Of a stretch of DNA of 64,000 nucleotides, positions 8,552 through 16,812 are shown piece by piece (position 1 is the stretch's first letter; every line of letters starts with the position of its first letter). Position numbers and translations under genes: made by a program. Origin of the DNA: Pseudarthrobacter oxydans (GTDB lineage Bacteria > Actinomycetota > Actinomycetes > Actinomycetales > Micrococcaceae); contig NZ_JAUSSN010000013.1 of assembly GCF_030812335.1 (NCBI RefSeq), forward strand, positions 1-64,000, written 5' to 3'. Below the pieces are notes generated by a model. It made no database searches and was not told the DNA's origin. It worked only from the letters and a program-made list of their open reading frames with translations.

Positions 8552-11500
8552 TCTGCGTGACCCGTTCCTGCGCGACCCGTTCGTGCGAGGCGAACAGCGC
8601 GGCGGCATGCTCCTGCAGGCTCGTGACCGACCACTCGTAGGTGCGCAGCGCCTCGATGGCTTGGACGGCGGCGTTGAACTCGGCGACCGTCGTGATGCAC
8701 GGGATGCCGATCGAGGTAGCCGCTGCGCGCAGCTCGTAGCCGTCGCTGCGGGCCTCGCCGCCCGAGGGGGTGTTGAAGACCATGTCGATCTCCCCGGCGA
8801 TGACGAGGTCGGCGATGGTGCCCTCCCCCTCGGCGCTGGAGCCCTCGGCGACCTTCCGGACCGGGGTAGCCTGGATGCCGTTGCGGCGCAGCACGTCGGC
8901 GGTGCCGCCGGTGGAGACGATCTCGAAGCCGAGGTCGGAGAGCCGCTTGACCCCCATGATGACCGACCGCTTGTCCCGGTTGGCCACCGAGACGAAGATC
9001 TTGCCCTCGGTGGGCAGCGCGTTGTTGGCGGCGGCCTGGCTCTTGGCGAAGGCGGTGTCGAAGTGCTTGTCGATGCCCATGACCTCGCCGGTGGACCGCA
9101 TTTCCGGCCCGAGCAGCGAATCCACGACCTTGCCCTCCGGTGTGCGGAAGCGGCTGAACGGCAGCACGGCTTCCTTGACCGAGACCGGGGCGTCCAGCGG
9201 CAGCGTGGAGCCGTCGCCGGTTTCCGGCAGCATCTTGTAGGCCGTGCGGAGCTGGTTGACGGTGACGCCGGTGCCGATCAGGGCAGCGGCCTTCGCCATC
9301 TGCACGCCGGTCGCCTTGGAGACGAACGGCACTGTGCGGGAGGCCCGCGGGTTGGCTTCCAGGACGTAGAGCACGTCGGAGGCCAGGGCGAACTGGATAT
9401 TGATCAGGCCGCGGACACCCACGCCCTCGGCGATCGCCAGCGTCGCCGCGCGGACCCGCTCCAGCACGTTGTTGCCCAGGGTGATGGGCGGCAGCACGCA
9501 GGCCGAGTCGCCGGAGTGGATGCCGGCTTCCTCGATGTGCTCCATGATGCCGCCGAGGTACATCTCGGTGCCGTCGTAGAGGGCGTCGACGTCGATTTCG
9601 ACGGCGTCCTCGAGGAACCGGTCGATCAGCACCGGGTGCTCGGTGGTGATCTCGGTGGCGTTGGCGATGTAGCGCGAGAGGTTGGGCTCGTCGTAGACGA
9701 TCTCCATGCCGCGGCCGCCGAGCACGTAGGACGGGCGGACCAGGACCGGGTAGCCGATCTCATCGGCGATCTTCTTGGCGTCCTCGAAGGACACGGCCGT
9801 GCCGTTCTTCGGCGAGATCAGCCCGGCCTTGTCGAGCACCCGGGAGAAGGCGCCGCGGTGCTCGGCCAGGTCAATCGCTTCCGGGGACGTGCCGAGGATC
9901 GGCACGCCGGCGTCTGCGAGCTGCTGGGCGAGCTTGAGCGGGGTCTGGCCGCCGAGCTGGACGAAGACGCCCATCACGCCGCCGGTGCGCTCCTCGGCCG
10001 CGATGACCTCGAGCACGTCCTCCAGCGTGAGCGGCTCGAAGTACAGCCGGGTGGAGACGTCGTAGTCGGTGGAGACGGTCTCGGGGTTGCAGTTGACCAT
10101 CACGGTCTCGTAGCCGGCCTTGCGCAGCGCCATCGAGGCGTGCACGCAGGAGTAGTCGAATTCGATGCCCTGCCCGATCCGGTTCGGGCCGGACCCGAGG
10201 ATGATGATGGACGGTTTGGCGTGCAGCGCGACCTCGTCCTCCTCGTCGTAGGAGGAGTAGTGGTACGGCGTGTACGCGGCGAATTCGGCGGCGCAGGTGT
10301 CGACGGTCTTGTACACCGGGCGGATGCCGAGGGCCTGCCGGACGCCGCGGACGACGTCCTCGGAGTTGTGCGTCAGGGCGCCGATCTGCTCGTCGGAGAA
10401 GCCGTGGCGCTTGGCGCGTTTCAGCATCTCCGGGGTCAGGGCGGCGGCCTTGCGGATCTCGACGGAGATCTCGTTCAGGAGCTGGAGCTGGTCCAGGTAC
10501 CAGGGGTCGATCTTCGTTGCCTCGAAGAGCTGCTCCACGGTGGCGCCGCCGAGCAGGGCGCGCTGGACCTGGTGCAGGCGGTCCGTCGTGGGCCGCTTGG
10601 ACTTCTCGATCAGCTCCGCGACTTCCCATTCCGGGACGTGGCTGAAGTCCAGCTGGGAGCCCTTCTGCTCCAGGGAGCGCAGCGCCTTCTGCAGGGCCTC
10701 GGTGAAGTTCCGGCCCATGGCCATGGCCTCGCCCACCGACTTCATGGTGGTGGTCAGGGTGGGGTCCGCCGCCGGGAACTTCTCGAACGCGAAGCGCGGG
10801 ACCTTCACGACGACGTAGTCCAGGGTCGGCTCGAAGGACGCCGGGGTCTTCTGGGTGATGTCGTTCGGGATCTCGTCGAGCGTGTAGCCGAGGGAGAGCT
10901 TGGTGGCGATCTTGGCGATCGCGAAGCCGGTGGCCTTGGAGGCCAGGGCGGAGGAGCGGGAGACGCGCGGGTTCATCTCGATCACGACGACGCGTCCGGT
11001 GTCGGGCTCGACGGCGAACTGGATGTTGCAGCCGCCGGTGTCGACGCCGACCTCGCGGATGACGGCGATGGAGATGTCGCGCAGGCGCTGGTACTCGCGG
11101 TCCGTCAGGGTCAGGGCCGGGGCGACGGTGATCGAGTCGCCGGTGTGCACGCCGACCGGGTCGAAGTTCTCGATGGAGCAGACGACCACGACGTTGTCGT
11201 TCTTGTCGCGCATCATCTCGAGCTCGTATTCCTTCCAGCCCAGGATGCTCTCTTCGAGCAGCACCTCGGACGTGGGGCTGTATTGCAGCCCCTGGCCGAC
11301 GATCCGGCGGAGGTCCTTCTCGTCGTAGGCGAGGCCGGAGCCGAGGCCGCCCATGGTGAAGGAGGGCCGGACGACCATGGGGTAGCCGAGGTCCTCGGCG
11401 GCGGCCAGGGCCTCGTCGATGGTGTGGATGATGTGGCTGCGGGCCGATTCGGCGCCGCAGCGTTCCACGACGCCCTTGAACTTCTCGCGGTCCTCGCCGA

Positions 11501-11873
11501 GTTCGATCGCGGCGATGTTGGCGCCGATCAGCTCGACGTTGTACTTCTCCAGCACGCCGTTCTTGTCCAGGGCGATGGCGGTGTTCAGCGCGGTCTGGCC
11601 GCCCAGGGTGGGCAGGAGCGCGTCCGGGCGTTCCTTGGCGATGATCTTCTCGACCACCTCGGGGGTGATCGGCTCGATGTAGGTGGCGTCGGCGAACTCC
11701 GGGTCGGTCATGATGGTGGCCGGGTTGGAGTTGACGAGGATGACGCGGAGGCCTTCCTCCTTGAGGACGCGCAGTGCCTGGGTGCCGGAGTAGTCGAATT
11801 CGGCGGCCTGGCCGATCACGATCGGACCGGAACCGATGACCAGGACGCTCTTAAGGTCAGTTCTCTTGGGCAT
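8541..11873 (-). CDS. carB: Carbamoyl-phosphate synthase large subunit
   Basis: An 1110-residue subunit that makes carbamoyl phosphate from bicarbonate, ATP and the ammonia supplied by CarA. Two homologous ATP-grasp halves are visible, each opening with a glycine-rich nucleotide motif (VLVIGSGPIVIGQAAEFDYS and IILGSGPNRIGQGIEFDYS). The last ~160 residues are the MGS-like allosteric domain (IFVSVANRDKRSVIMGVKRL). The ATG start at 11873 overlaps the carA stop as TAATG, indicating translational coupling. The product feeds both pyrimidine and arginine synthesis. Confidence 0.98.
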   Translation of the reverse strand: MPKRTDLKSVLVIGSGPIVIGQAAEFDYSGTQALRVLKEEGLRVILVNSNPATIMTDPEFADATYIEPITPEVVEKIIAKERPDALLPTLGGQTALNTAIALDKNGVLEKYNVELIGANIAAIELGEDREKFKGVVERCGAESARSHIIHTIDEALAAAEDLGYPMVVRPSFTMGGLGSGLAYDEKDLRRIVGQGLQYSPTSEVLLEESILGWKEYELEMMRDKNDNVVVVCSIENFDPVGVHTGDSITVAPALTLTDREYQRLRDISIAVIREVGVDTGGCNIQFAVEPDTGRVVVIEMNPRVSRSSALASKATGFAIAKIATKLSLGYTLDEIPNDITQKTPASFEPTLDYVVVKVPRFAFEKFPAADPTLTTTMKSVGEAMAMGRNFTEALQKALRSLEQKGSQLDFSHVPEWEVAELIEKSKRPTTDRLHQVQRALLGGATVEQLFEATKIDPWYLDQLQLLNEISVEIRKAAALTPEMLKRAKRHGFSDEQIGALTHNSEDVVRGVRQALGIRPVYKTVDTCAAEFAAYTPYHYSSYDEEDEVALHAKPSIIILGSGPNRIGQGIEFDYSCVHASMALRKAGYETVMVNCNPETVSTDYDVSTRLYFEPLTLEDVLEVIAAEERTGGVMGVFVQLGGQTPLKLAQQLADAGVPILGTSPEAIDLAEHRGAFSRVLDKAGLISPKNGTAVSFEDAKKIADEIGYPVLVRPSYVLGGRGMEIVYDEPNLSRYIANATEITTEHPVLIDRFLEDAVEIDVDALYDGTEMYLGGIMEHIEEAGIHSGDSACVLPPITLGNNVLERVRAATLAIAEGVGVRGLINIQFALASDVLYVLEANPRASRTVPFVSKATGVQMAKAAALIGTGVTVNQLRTAYKMLPETGDGSTLPLDAPVSVKEAVLPFSRFRTPEGKVVDSLLGPEMRSTGEVMGIDKHFDTAFAKSQAAANNALPTEGKIFVSVANRDKRSVIMGVKRLSDLGFEIVSTGGTADVLRRNGIQATPVRKVAEGSSAEGEGTIADLVIAGEIDMVFNTPSGGEARSDGYELRAAATSIGIPCITTVAEFNAAVQAIEALRTYEWSVTSLQEHAAALFASHERVAQERVTQNAG

Positions 11874-13141
11874 TACTTCGTATCCTCAGTCTTGGATTCG
11901 GTGGCAGTCTTTGTCTTTGAAGCAGTGTCCGCCATCAGCTCGATGAAGCGGTCGAAGAGGTAGGCGGCGTCGTGCGGTCCGGAGGCGGCCTCGGGGTGGT
12001 ACTGCACCGAGAACGCCGGGATGTCCAGGCAGGACAGGCCTTCGACGACGTCGTCGTTGAGGCTCACGTGGCTGACCTCGACGCGGCCGAAGCGCTCCTC
12101 GGGGGCCTGCGTGGCGCCGTCGAGCGGGGCGTCGACGGCGAAGCCGTGGTTCTGCGAGGTGATCTCGACTTTGCCGGTGCGGCGGTCCATCACCGGCTGG
12201 TTGATGCCGCGGTGGCCGTAGCGCAGTTTGTAGGTGCCGAAGCCCAGGGCGCGGCCCAGGATCTGGTTGCCGAAGCAGATGCCGAAGTACGGGATCTTCT
12301 CGTCCAGGACCGAGCGGAGCAGCTTGACCTGGTTGTCGGCGGTGGCGGGGTCGCCCGGGCCGTTGGACATAAAGAAGCCGTCGGGGTTGACCGCCTGGAC
12401 GTCGGCCAGGGTAGCGGTGGCCGGCAGCACGTGCACCCGGACGCCGCGTTCGGCGAACCGGATCGGGGTCATCCGCTTGATGCCGAGGTCGATCGCGGCG
12501 ATGCTGAACCGCGGCTCGCCGTCCCAGCCCCAGTCCTTGGGCTCCACGATGTAGGCCTCGTCCACGCTGACTTCCTCGGCCAGGCGTGAGCCTTCCATCG
12601 GGGCACTCCCCAGGACGGTGTCCACGAGTTCCTTGTCCGTGGCGCGGACGGCGTCGCCGGAGAAGATCCCGGCGCGCATGGTCTTGTGTTCGCGCAGGTG
12701 GCGGGTGATGGCGCGGGTGTCCACGCCCTGGATGCCCACGATCCCCTGCTCGACCAGCTCATCGTCCAGGGAACGCTCGGAACGCCAGTTGGAGGGCCGC
12801 CGGGCGGCGTCGCGGACGATGTAGCCGGCCACCCAGATCCGCCGGGACTCGGCGTCGTCCTTGTTCACGCCGGTGTTGCCGATGTGCGGGGCGGTCTGGA
12901 CCACCAGCTGGCGGGCGTAGGAGGGGTCCGTGATGGTTTCCTGGTAGCCGGTCATTCCCGTCGCGAACACGGCCTCGCCGAGCGCGGTTCCGGTGGCGCC
13001 GTAGCTGGTCCCGCGGAAAATCCGGCCGTCCTCGAGGACGAGGGCTGCCGGGGTGGATGCTGCTGCTGTTGCTGACACTGCTGATTCTGACACTGCTGTT
13101 GCTGAAACTGCTGTTGCTGAAACTTCGTTGGAGTCCGTCAC
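11873..13141 (-). CDS. carA: Carbamoyl-phosphate synthase small subunit
   Basis: Glutamine amidotransferase subunit, 422 residues from the chosen start. The class I triad is present: Cys289 in FGICFGNQILG and the His/Glu pair in VQYHPEAASGP. The start is taken as GTG at 13141, four bases after the stop codon of the preceding gene, because GGAAAG sits seven bases upstream; an in-frame ATG at 13165 lacks a good ribosome binding site and would overlap the neighbour. The first ~30 residues are a low-complexity run of SATAV-type repeats absent from the conserved enzyme, which begins near ALVLEDGRIFRG. Confidence 0.95.
   Translation of the reverse strand: MTDSNEVSATAVSATAVSESAVSATAAASTPAALVLEDGRIFRGTSYGATGTALGEAVFATGMTGYQETITDPSYARQLVVQTAPHIGNTGVNKDDAESRRIWVAGYIVRDAARRPSNWRSERSLDDELVEQGIVGIQGVDTRAITRHLREHKTMRAGIFSGDAVRATDKELVDTVLGSAPMEGSRLAEEVSVDEAYIVEPKDWGWDGEPRFSIAAIDLGIKRMTPIRFAERGVRVHVLPATATLADVQAVNPDGFFMSNGPGDPATADNQVKLLRSVLDEKIPYFGICFGNQILGRALGFGTYKLRYGHRGINQPVMDRRTGKVEITSQNHGFAVDAPLDGATQAPEERFGRVEVSHVSLNDDVVEGLSCLDIPAFSVQYHPEAASGPHDAAYLFDRFIELMADTASKTKTATESKTEDTK
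13061..13123 (-). repeat. Short tandem repeat at the 5' end of carA
   Basis: Imperfect 15-base units of the type GCTGTTGCTGAAACT encode SATAV-SATAV-SESAV-SATAA. Units differ by single bases. Such runs are prone to slippage; copy changes in multiples of 15 bases would keep the frame. Confidence 0.7.
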
Positions 13142-13145
13142 GTCG

Positions 13146-13664
13146 TTACTTTCCACTATCGGCATCGGCCTGAGGGGCCGCGGGGATCAAATCTTGCAGG
13201 GCGTTGAGGAGGGTGGTTTTGTCGTCGGCGTGCCGGGTGCGGAACCCGGAATCCAGTTCACGGCTGCCGAGCATCCAGCTGAGCACCAGCAGTCCGTCCT
13301 TTTCGACGAACTTGCCGGCCATGCCGCTTTCCTGCCGCACCCCGGTGAGGCTGGCGGCCGGGATGAAGACCGGGCCGGCGCCGGAGCGGTCGAAGAGCAC
13401 GCCCTGCGGGTGGACGCTGAGTTCGGCGTTGGTGCGGATACCCAGGTTGTGCACGGCGATGCGGTCCAGCCAGTCGCCGGCGGTGGTGGAGGCCACGTAC
13501 TGGCCGTCGGCGACCGCCACCGCCGCGCCCAGTTCCGCCGGGATCTCCGGCAGCGGGTCGACGTCGGCCTGGCGGCGCAGCCGGTTCCGCCAGCCGAGCC
13601 AGATCAGGGCCAGCGCGACGCCGATCAGGACCAGCGTGAGGAGCAGCGACAGTTCCTTGACCAT
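13146..13664 (-). CDS. PH-like membrane-anchored protein of the pyr operon
   Basis: A 172-residue protein with one N-terminal transmembrane helix (LSLLLTLVLIGVALALIWLG, about residues 5-24), a basic stop-transfer segment (WRNRLRRQ), and a soluble domain of beta strands ending in a helix (DKTTLLNALQDLI), consistent with a PH-like fold. Related proteins occupy the same place between pyrC and carA in mycobacteria and other actinobacteria, where they are annotated as export or membrane proteins of unknown function. ATG at 13664 shares a base with the pyrC stop (TGATG), so it is coupled to pyrC. Why a membrane protein lies here is not known. Confidence 0.75.
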   Translation of the reverse strand: MVKELSLLLTLVLIGVALALIWLGWRNRLRRQADVDPLPEIPAELGAAVAVADGQYVASTTAGDWLDRIAVHNLGIRTNAELSVHPQGVLFDRSGAGPVFIPAASLTGVRQESGMAGKFVEKDGLLVLSWMLGSRELDSGFRTRHADDKTTLLNALQDLIPAAPQADADSGK

Positions 13665-15037
13665 CAGTTGCTGCCTGCCGCGGTGCCGGGCAGCTCGGTG
13701 GTCTCCGGGAGCCACCGGTACGGGGTGTTGAGCTTGCCGTCGAGGACGGTGGGGTGGCCCTTGAAGAATGTCGCCACCACCTTGCCGGGCAGTTCCCGGC
13801 CGGCAAACGGAGAGTTACGGCCCATGGTTGCCATTTTAGAAGGGTCCACGGTCCAGCGCGCAGCCGGGTCCACGAGTGTGACGTTGGCGGGTTCGCCGGC
13901 GTCGAGCGGGCGGCCCTGGTCCTCCAGCCGGCCGATCGCGGCAGGCGCAGTGGAAGTGACCCGGGCGAAGTCAGCCCAGCCCATCAGCCCGGTTTCGATC
14001 ATGGTGTGCTGCACCACGGACAGCGCGGTTTCCAGCCCGGTCATGCCCATGGCGGCCTGCGCCCATTCGCATTCCTTGTGCTCGCTCGGGTGCGGGGCGT
14101 GGTCGGTGCCCACGACGTCGATCGTGCCGTCGGCCAGCGCGGCGCGCAGGGCCTGGACGTCGGCGTCGGTGCGCAGGGGCGGGTTGACCTTGTAGACCGG
14201 GTCGTAGCTGCGGGCGAGCTCGTCCGTGAGCCAGAGGTGGTGCGGGGTGACCTCGGCCGTGACGTTGACGCCGCGGGACTTGGCCCAGCGGATGATCTCC
14301 ACGGATCCGGCGGTGGAGACGTGGCAGACGTGGAGCCGGGAGCCCACGTGCTGGGCGAGCAGCACGTCGCGGGCGATGATGCTTTCCTCGGCGACGGCGG
14401 GCCAGCCGGTGAGGCCGAGGACGGCGGAGACCTCGCCCTCGTTCATCTGCGCGCCGGCGGTGAGCCGCGGTTCCTGCGCGTGCTGGGCCACGACGCCGTC
14501 GAACGCCTTGACGTATTCCAGCGCGCGGCGCATCAGGACGGGATCGTGGACGCAGATCCCGTCGTCGGAGAAGACCCGGACGCGGGCGCGGGAGTCGGCC
14601 ATCGCGCCGAGTTCGGCCAGCTGCTCCCCCGCGAGGCCGACGGTGACCGCGCCGACCGGGCGGACGTCCACCCAGCCGGCGGTGCGGCCGAGCGTGAGGA
14701 CCTGCTCGACGACGCCGGCGGTGTCCGCCACCGGGGTGCTGTTCGCCATCGCGTGCACGGCCGTGTAGCCGCCCAGGGCCGCGGCGCGGGTCCCGGTCTC
14801 GACCGTTTCGGCGTCTTCGCGGCCGGGTTCGCGCAGGTGGGTGTGGATGTCGACCATGCCGGGGAGGGCCACGAGCCCGGCGGCCTCGATGACGGTCGCG
14901 CCGCCGGCCGGAAGGTTCTGCCCGCGTTCGGCGATGATCCCGTCGCGGATGAGGAGGTCTTCGGGGGCTCCGCCGAGGATGGCGGCGCCGCGGATCAGGT
15001 AGGCGCCGGTGCCTGCGTCCTGTTGCTGTGATGCCAT
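13664..15037 (-). CDS. pyrC: Dihydroorotase
   Basis: A 457-residue type I dihydroorotase that cyclises carbamoyl aspartate to dihydroorotate. Metal ligands are visible in DIHTHLRE (63-70), TPHHLWL (about 264-270) and TDHAPH (311-316), the last carrying the catalytic Asp. The start ATG at 15037 overlaps the pyrB stop as TAATG. In this operon it lies between pyrB and the PH-like gene, and it overlaps both by one base. Confidence 0.96.
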   Translation of the reverse strand: MASQQQDAGTGAYLIRGAAILGGAPEDLLIRDGIIAERGQNLPAGGATVIEAAGLVALPGMVDIHTHLREPGREDAETVETGTRAAALGGYTAVHAMANSTPVADTAGVVEQVLTLGRTAGWVDVRPVGAVTVGLAGEQLAELGAMADSRARVRVFSDDGICVHDPVLMRRALEYVKAFDGVVAQHAQEPRLTAGAQMNEGEVSAVLGLTGWPAVAEESIIARDVLLAQHVGSRLHVCHVSTAGSVEIIRWAKSRGVNVTAEVTPHHLWLTDELARSYDPVYKVNPPLRTDADVQALRAALADGTIDVVGTDHAPHPSEHKECEWAQAAMGMTGLETALSVVQHTMIETGLMGWADFARVTSTAPAAIGRLEDQGRPLDAGEPANVTLVDPAARWTVDPSKMATMGRNSPFAGRELPGKVVATFFKGHPTVLDGKLNTPYRWLPETTELPGTAAGSN

Positions 15038-16080
15038 TAGTGGCTCTCCTTGGTGACGAGGGCGGAGGTGTGCTCTGCGGGGGTGGAATGGGTGGAGTTC
15101 GCCTGGTGCGCCGGTTCGCGGGTGTCCCCGGAGAGCAGCAGGTACAGGGCTGCCATGCGGATGGACACGCCGTTGCGGACCTGGGCCAGCACCGTGGAGC
15201 GGGGCGAGTCGGCCGCGGCGGAGGAGATCTCCAGGCCGCGGTTCATCGGCCCGGGGTGCATGATGATGGTGTCCTTGAGGCCCAGGCTGTCCAGGGCGCG
15301 GAGCCGGTTGTCGTCGAAGCCCCAGCGGCGCGAGTATTCGCGGGTGGTCGGAAAGAAGGAGGCGTTCATCCGTTCGCCCTGCACGCGCAGCATCATCATC
15401 GCGTCGACGCCGCGGGCCAGGGTCTCGTCGAGGTCGTAGCTGACGCTGCACGGCCACTTTTCGACGCCGATCGGCAGCAGCGTCGGCGGGGCGACCAGGG
15501 TGACCTCGGCGCCGAGGGTGCGCAGCAGCCAGACGTTGGAGCGGGCCACCCGGGAGTGCAGCACGTCCCCGGCGATAGCGACCCGCATGCCGGTGAGGTC
15601 GGCGCCGGCGGAGGGGGTGCCGGCCAGTTTGGACCAGTGCCGGCGCATGGTGAAGGCGTCCAGCAGCGCCTGGGTGGGGTGTTCGTGGGTGCCGTCGCCG
15701 GCGTTGATGACGGCGGCGTCGATCCAGTCCGTGGCGGCGAGCCGGTGCGGGGCGCCGGAGGCCCAGTGCCGGATGACGACCGCGTCCGCCCCCATCGCGG
15801 AGAGGGTCTGGGCCGTGTCCTTGAGGGATTCGCCCTTGGAGACGGAGGAGCCCTTCGCCGCGAAGTTGATGACGTCGGCGGAGAGCCGTTTGGCGGCGGC
15901 TTCGAAGGAGATCCGGGTGCGTGTGGAATCCTCGAAGAACAGGTTGACGACGGTGCGGCCGCGCAGGGTGGGAAGCTTTTTGACCTCGCGCTCCCCCACG
16001 GCCGCCATTTCCTCGGCGGTGTCGAGGATGCGGATGGCGTTGGACCGGCTCAGGTCTTCGGTGGAGAGCAGGTGCCTCAC
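15037..16080 (-). CDS. pyrB: Aspartate carbamoyltransferase catalytic subunit
   Basis: A 347-residue catalytic subunit that joins carbamoyl phosphate and aspartate. The carbamoyl-phosphate motif FFEDSTRTR is at 48-56 and HPTQALLD at 134-141. The last 25 residues, rich in Thr, Glu and His, exceed the usual length and are probably a flexible tail. The GTG start at 16080 overlaps the pyrR stop in GTGA. No pyrI regulatory subunit is present, as expected for actinobacteria. Confidence 0.96.
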   Translation of the reverse strand: MRHLLSTEDLSRSNAIRILDTAEEMAAVGEREVKKLPTLRGRTVVNLFFEDSTRTRISFEAAAKRLSADVINFAAKGSSVSKGESLKDTAQTLSAMGADAVVIRHWASGAPHRLAATDWIDAAVINAGDGTHEHPTQALLDAFTMRRHWSKLAGTPSAGADLTGMRVAIAGDVLHSRVARSNVWLLRTLGAEVTLVAPPTLLPIGVEKWPCSVSYDLDETLARGVDAMMMLRVQGERMNASFFPTTREYSRRWGFDDNRLRALDSLGLKDTIIMHPGPMNRGLEISSAAADSPRSTVLAQVRNGVSIRMAALYLLLSGDTREPAHQANSTHSTPAEHTSALVTKESH

Positions 16081-16676
16081 GCGGTGGCCTCGATGACCAC
16101 TTCGTTGACCGGAACACCGTCGACCGCATCGGTTTCGGCGAGCCGGACCCGGACCTTCTCGGAGGAGGAGGTGGGGAGGTTCTTGCCGACGTGGTCCGCG
16201 CGGATGGGCAGTTCCCGGTGGCCGCGGTCGATCAGCACCGCAAGGCGGACGATGCGCGGGCGGCCGAGGTCGATGATCGCGTCGAGGGCTGCCCGGATGG
16301 TCCGGCCGGAGTACAGGACGTCGTCAATCAGCACCACAACCTTGTTGTCGATGCCGGTGCGGGGAAGCTGGGTAGGGTACGGCGGGCGTATCCCCTGGTG
16401 CGAGAGGTCGTCGCGGAACATGGTCACGTCCAGCTGCCCGACGATCGCGGCGGGGTCCACGGTGGGATCGGCGGCGGCAATCTTGGCGGCGAGCCGGACG
16501 GCGAGGGGATAGCCCCGGCGCGGGATGCCCAGCAGGACCAGGTCCTGGGAGCCCTTGTTGGACTCCAGGATTTCGTGGGCGATACGAGTGAGTGCACGGT
16601 CGATGTCCGCCTGGTTGAGTACCACTCGGGTGAGTACAACCTTGGCCGGAACCGGTGCTTCTGGAACAGAAGTCAA
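16077..16676 (-). CDS. pyrR: PyrR bifunctional regulator / uracil phosphoribosyltransferase
   Basis: A 199-residue PyrR, which binds pyr mRNA in response to UMP and has uracil phosphoribosyltransferase activity. The PRPP-binding loop VVVLIDDVLYSGRT lies at 113-126. TTG at 16676 is chosen as start because AGGGGAGACGAGCG precedes it directly; an upstream in-frame GTG at 16703 lies inside an apparent regulatory hairpin and has no ribosome binding site. It is the first gene of the pyr operon and shares four bases with pyrB. Confidence 0.94.
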   Translation of the reverse strand: MTSVPEAPVPAKVVLTRVVLNQADIDRALTRIAHEILESNKGSQDLVLLGIPRRGYPLAVRLAAKIAAADPTVDPAAIVGQLDVTMFRDDLSHQGIRPPYPTQLPRTGIDNKVVVLIDDVLYSGRTIRAALDAIIDLGRPRIVRLAVLIDRGHRELPIRADHVGKNLPTSSSEKVRVRLAETDAVDGVPVNEVVIEATA

Positions 16677-16690
16677 CGCTCGTCTCCCCT

Positions 16691-16712
16691 TTCCCCGCCT
16701 CACGGGACGGAA
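16691..16712 (-). promoter_or_regulatory. PyrR-binding RNA hairpin before pyrR
   Basis: On the minus strand the leader contains UCCCGUGAGGC (16707 down to 16697), matching the core UCCNGNGAGGY of the PyrR-binding loop known from Bacillus. Flanking UUCC and GGAA close a hairpin. It ends immediately before the AGGGGAGA ribosome binding site of pyrR, and no terminator or antiterminator follows. This layout fits PyrR-dependent translational repression, the mechanism reported for Mycobacterium smegmatis pyr genes. Confidence 0.75.
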
Positions 16713-16812
16713 TTAAAAAAGGATTATTTGCGTTCCCAAATTACCACAGCGGGACTGGCGCCCCGGCGCCGCCGGCATGCGTTTCAGCTCACACGGACAT
16801 AGGCTCGGGTGT

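Noticed and set aside
8325..11963. A 1212-residue plus-strand open frame opposite carB
   Set aside because: It mirrors carB codon for codon, has Asp/Gly/Val-rich composition typical of antisense frames in high-GC DNA, and no recognisable domain or ribosome binding site.
15028..16512. A 494-residue plus-strand open frame opposite pyrB/pyrR
   Set aside because: Shadow of two well-identified genes.
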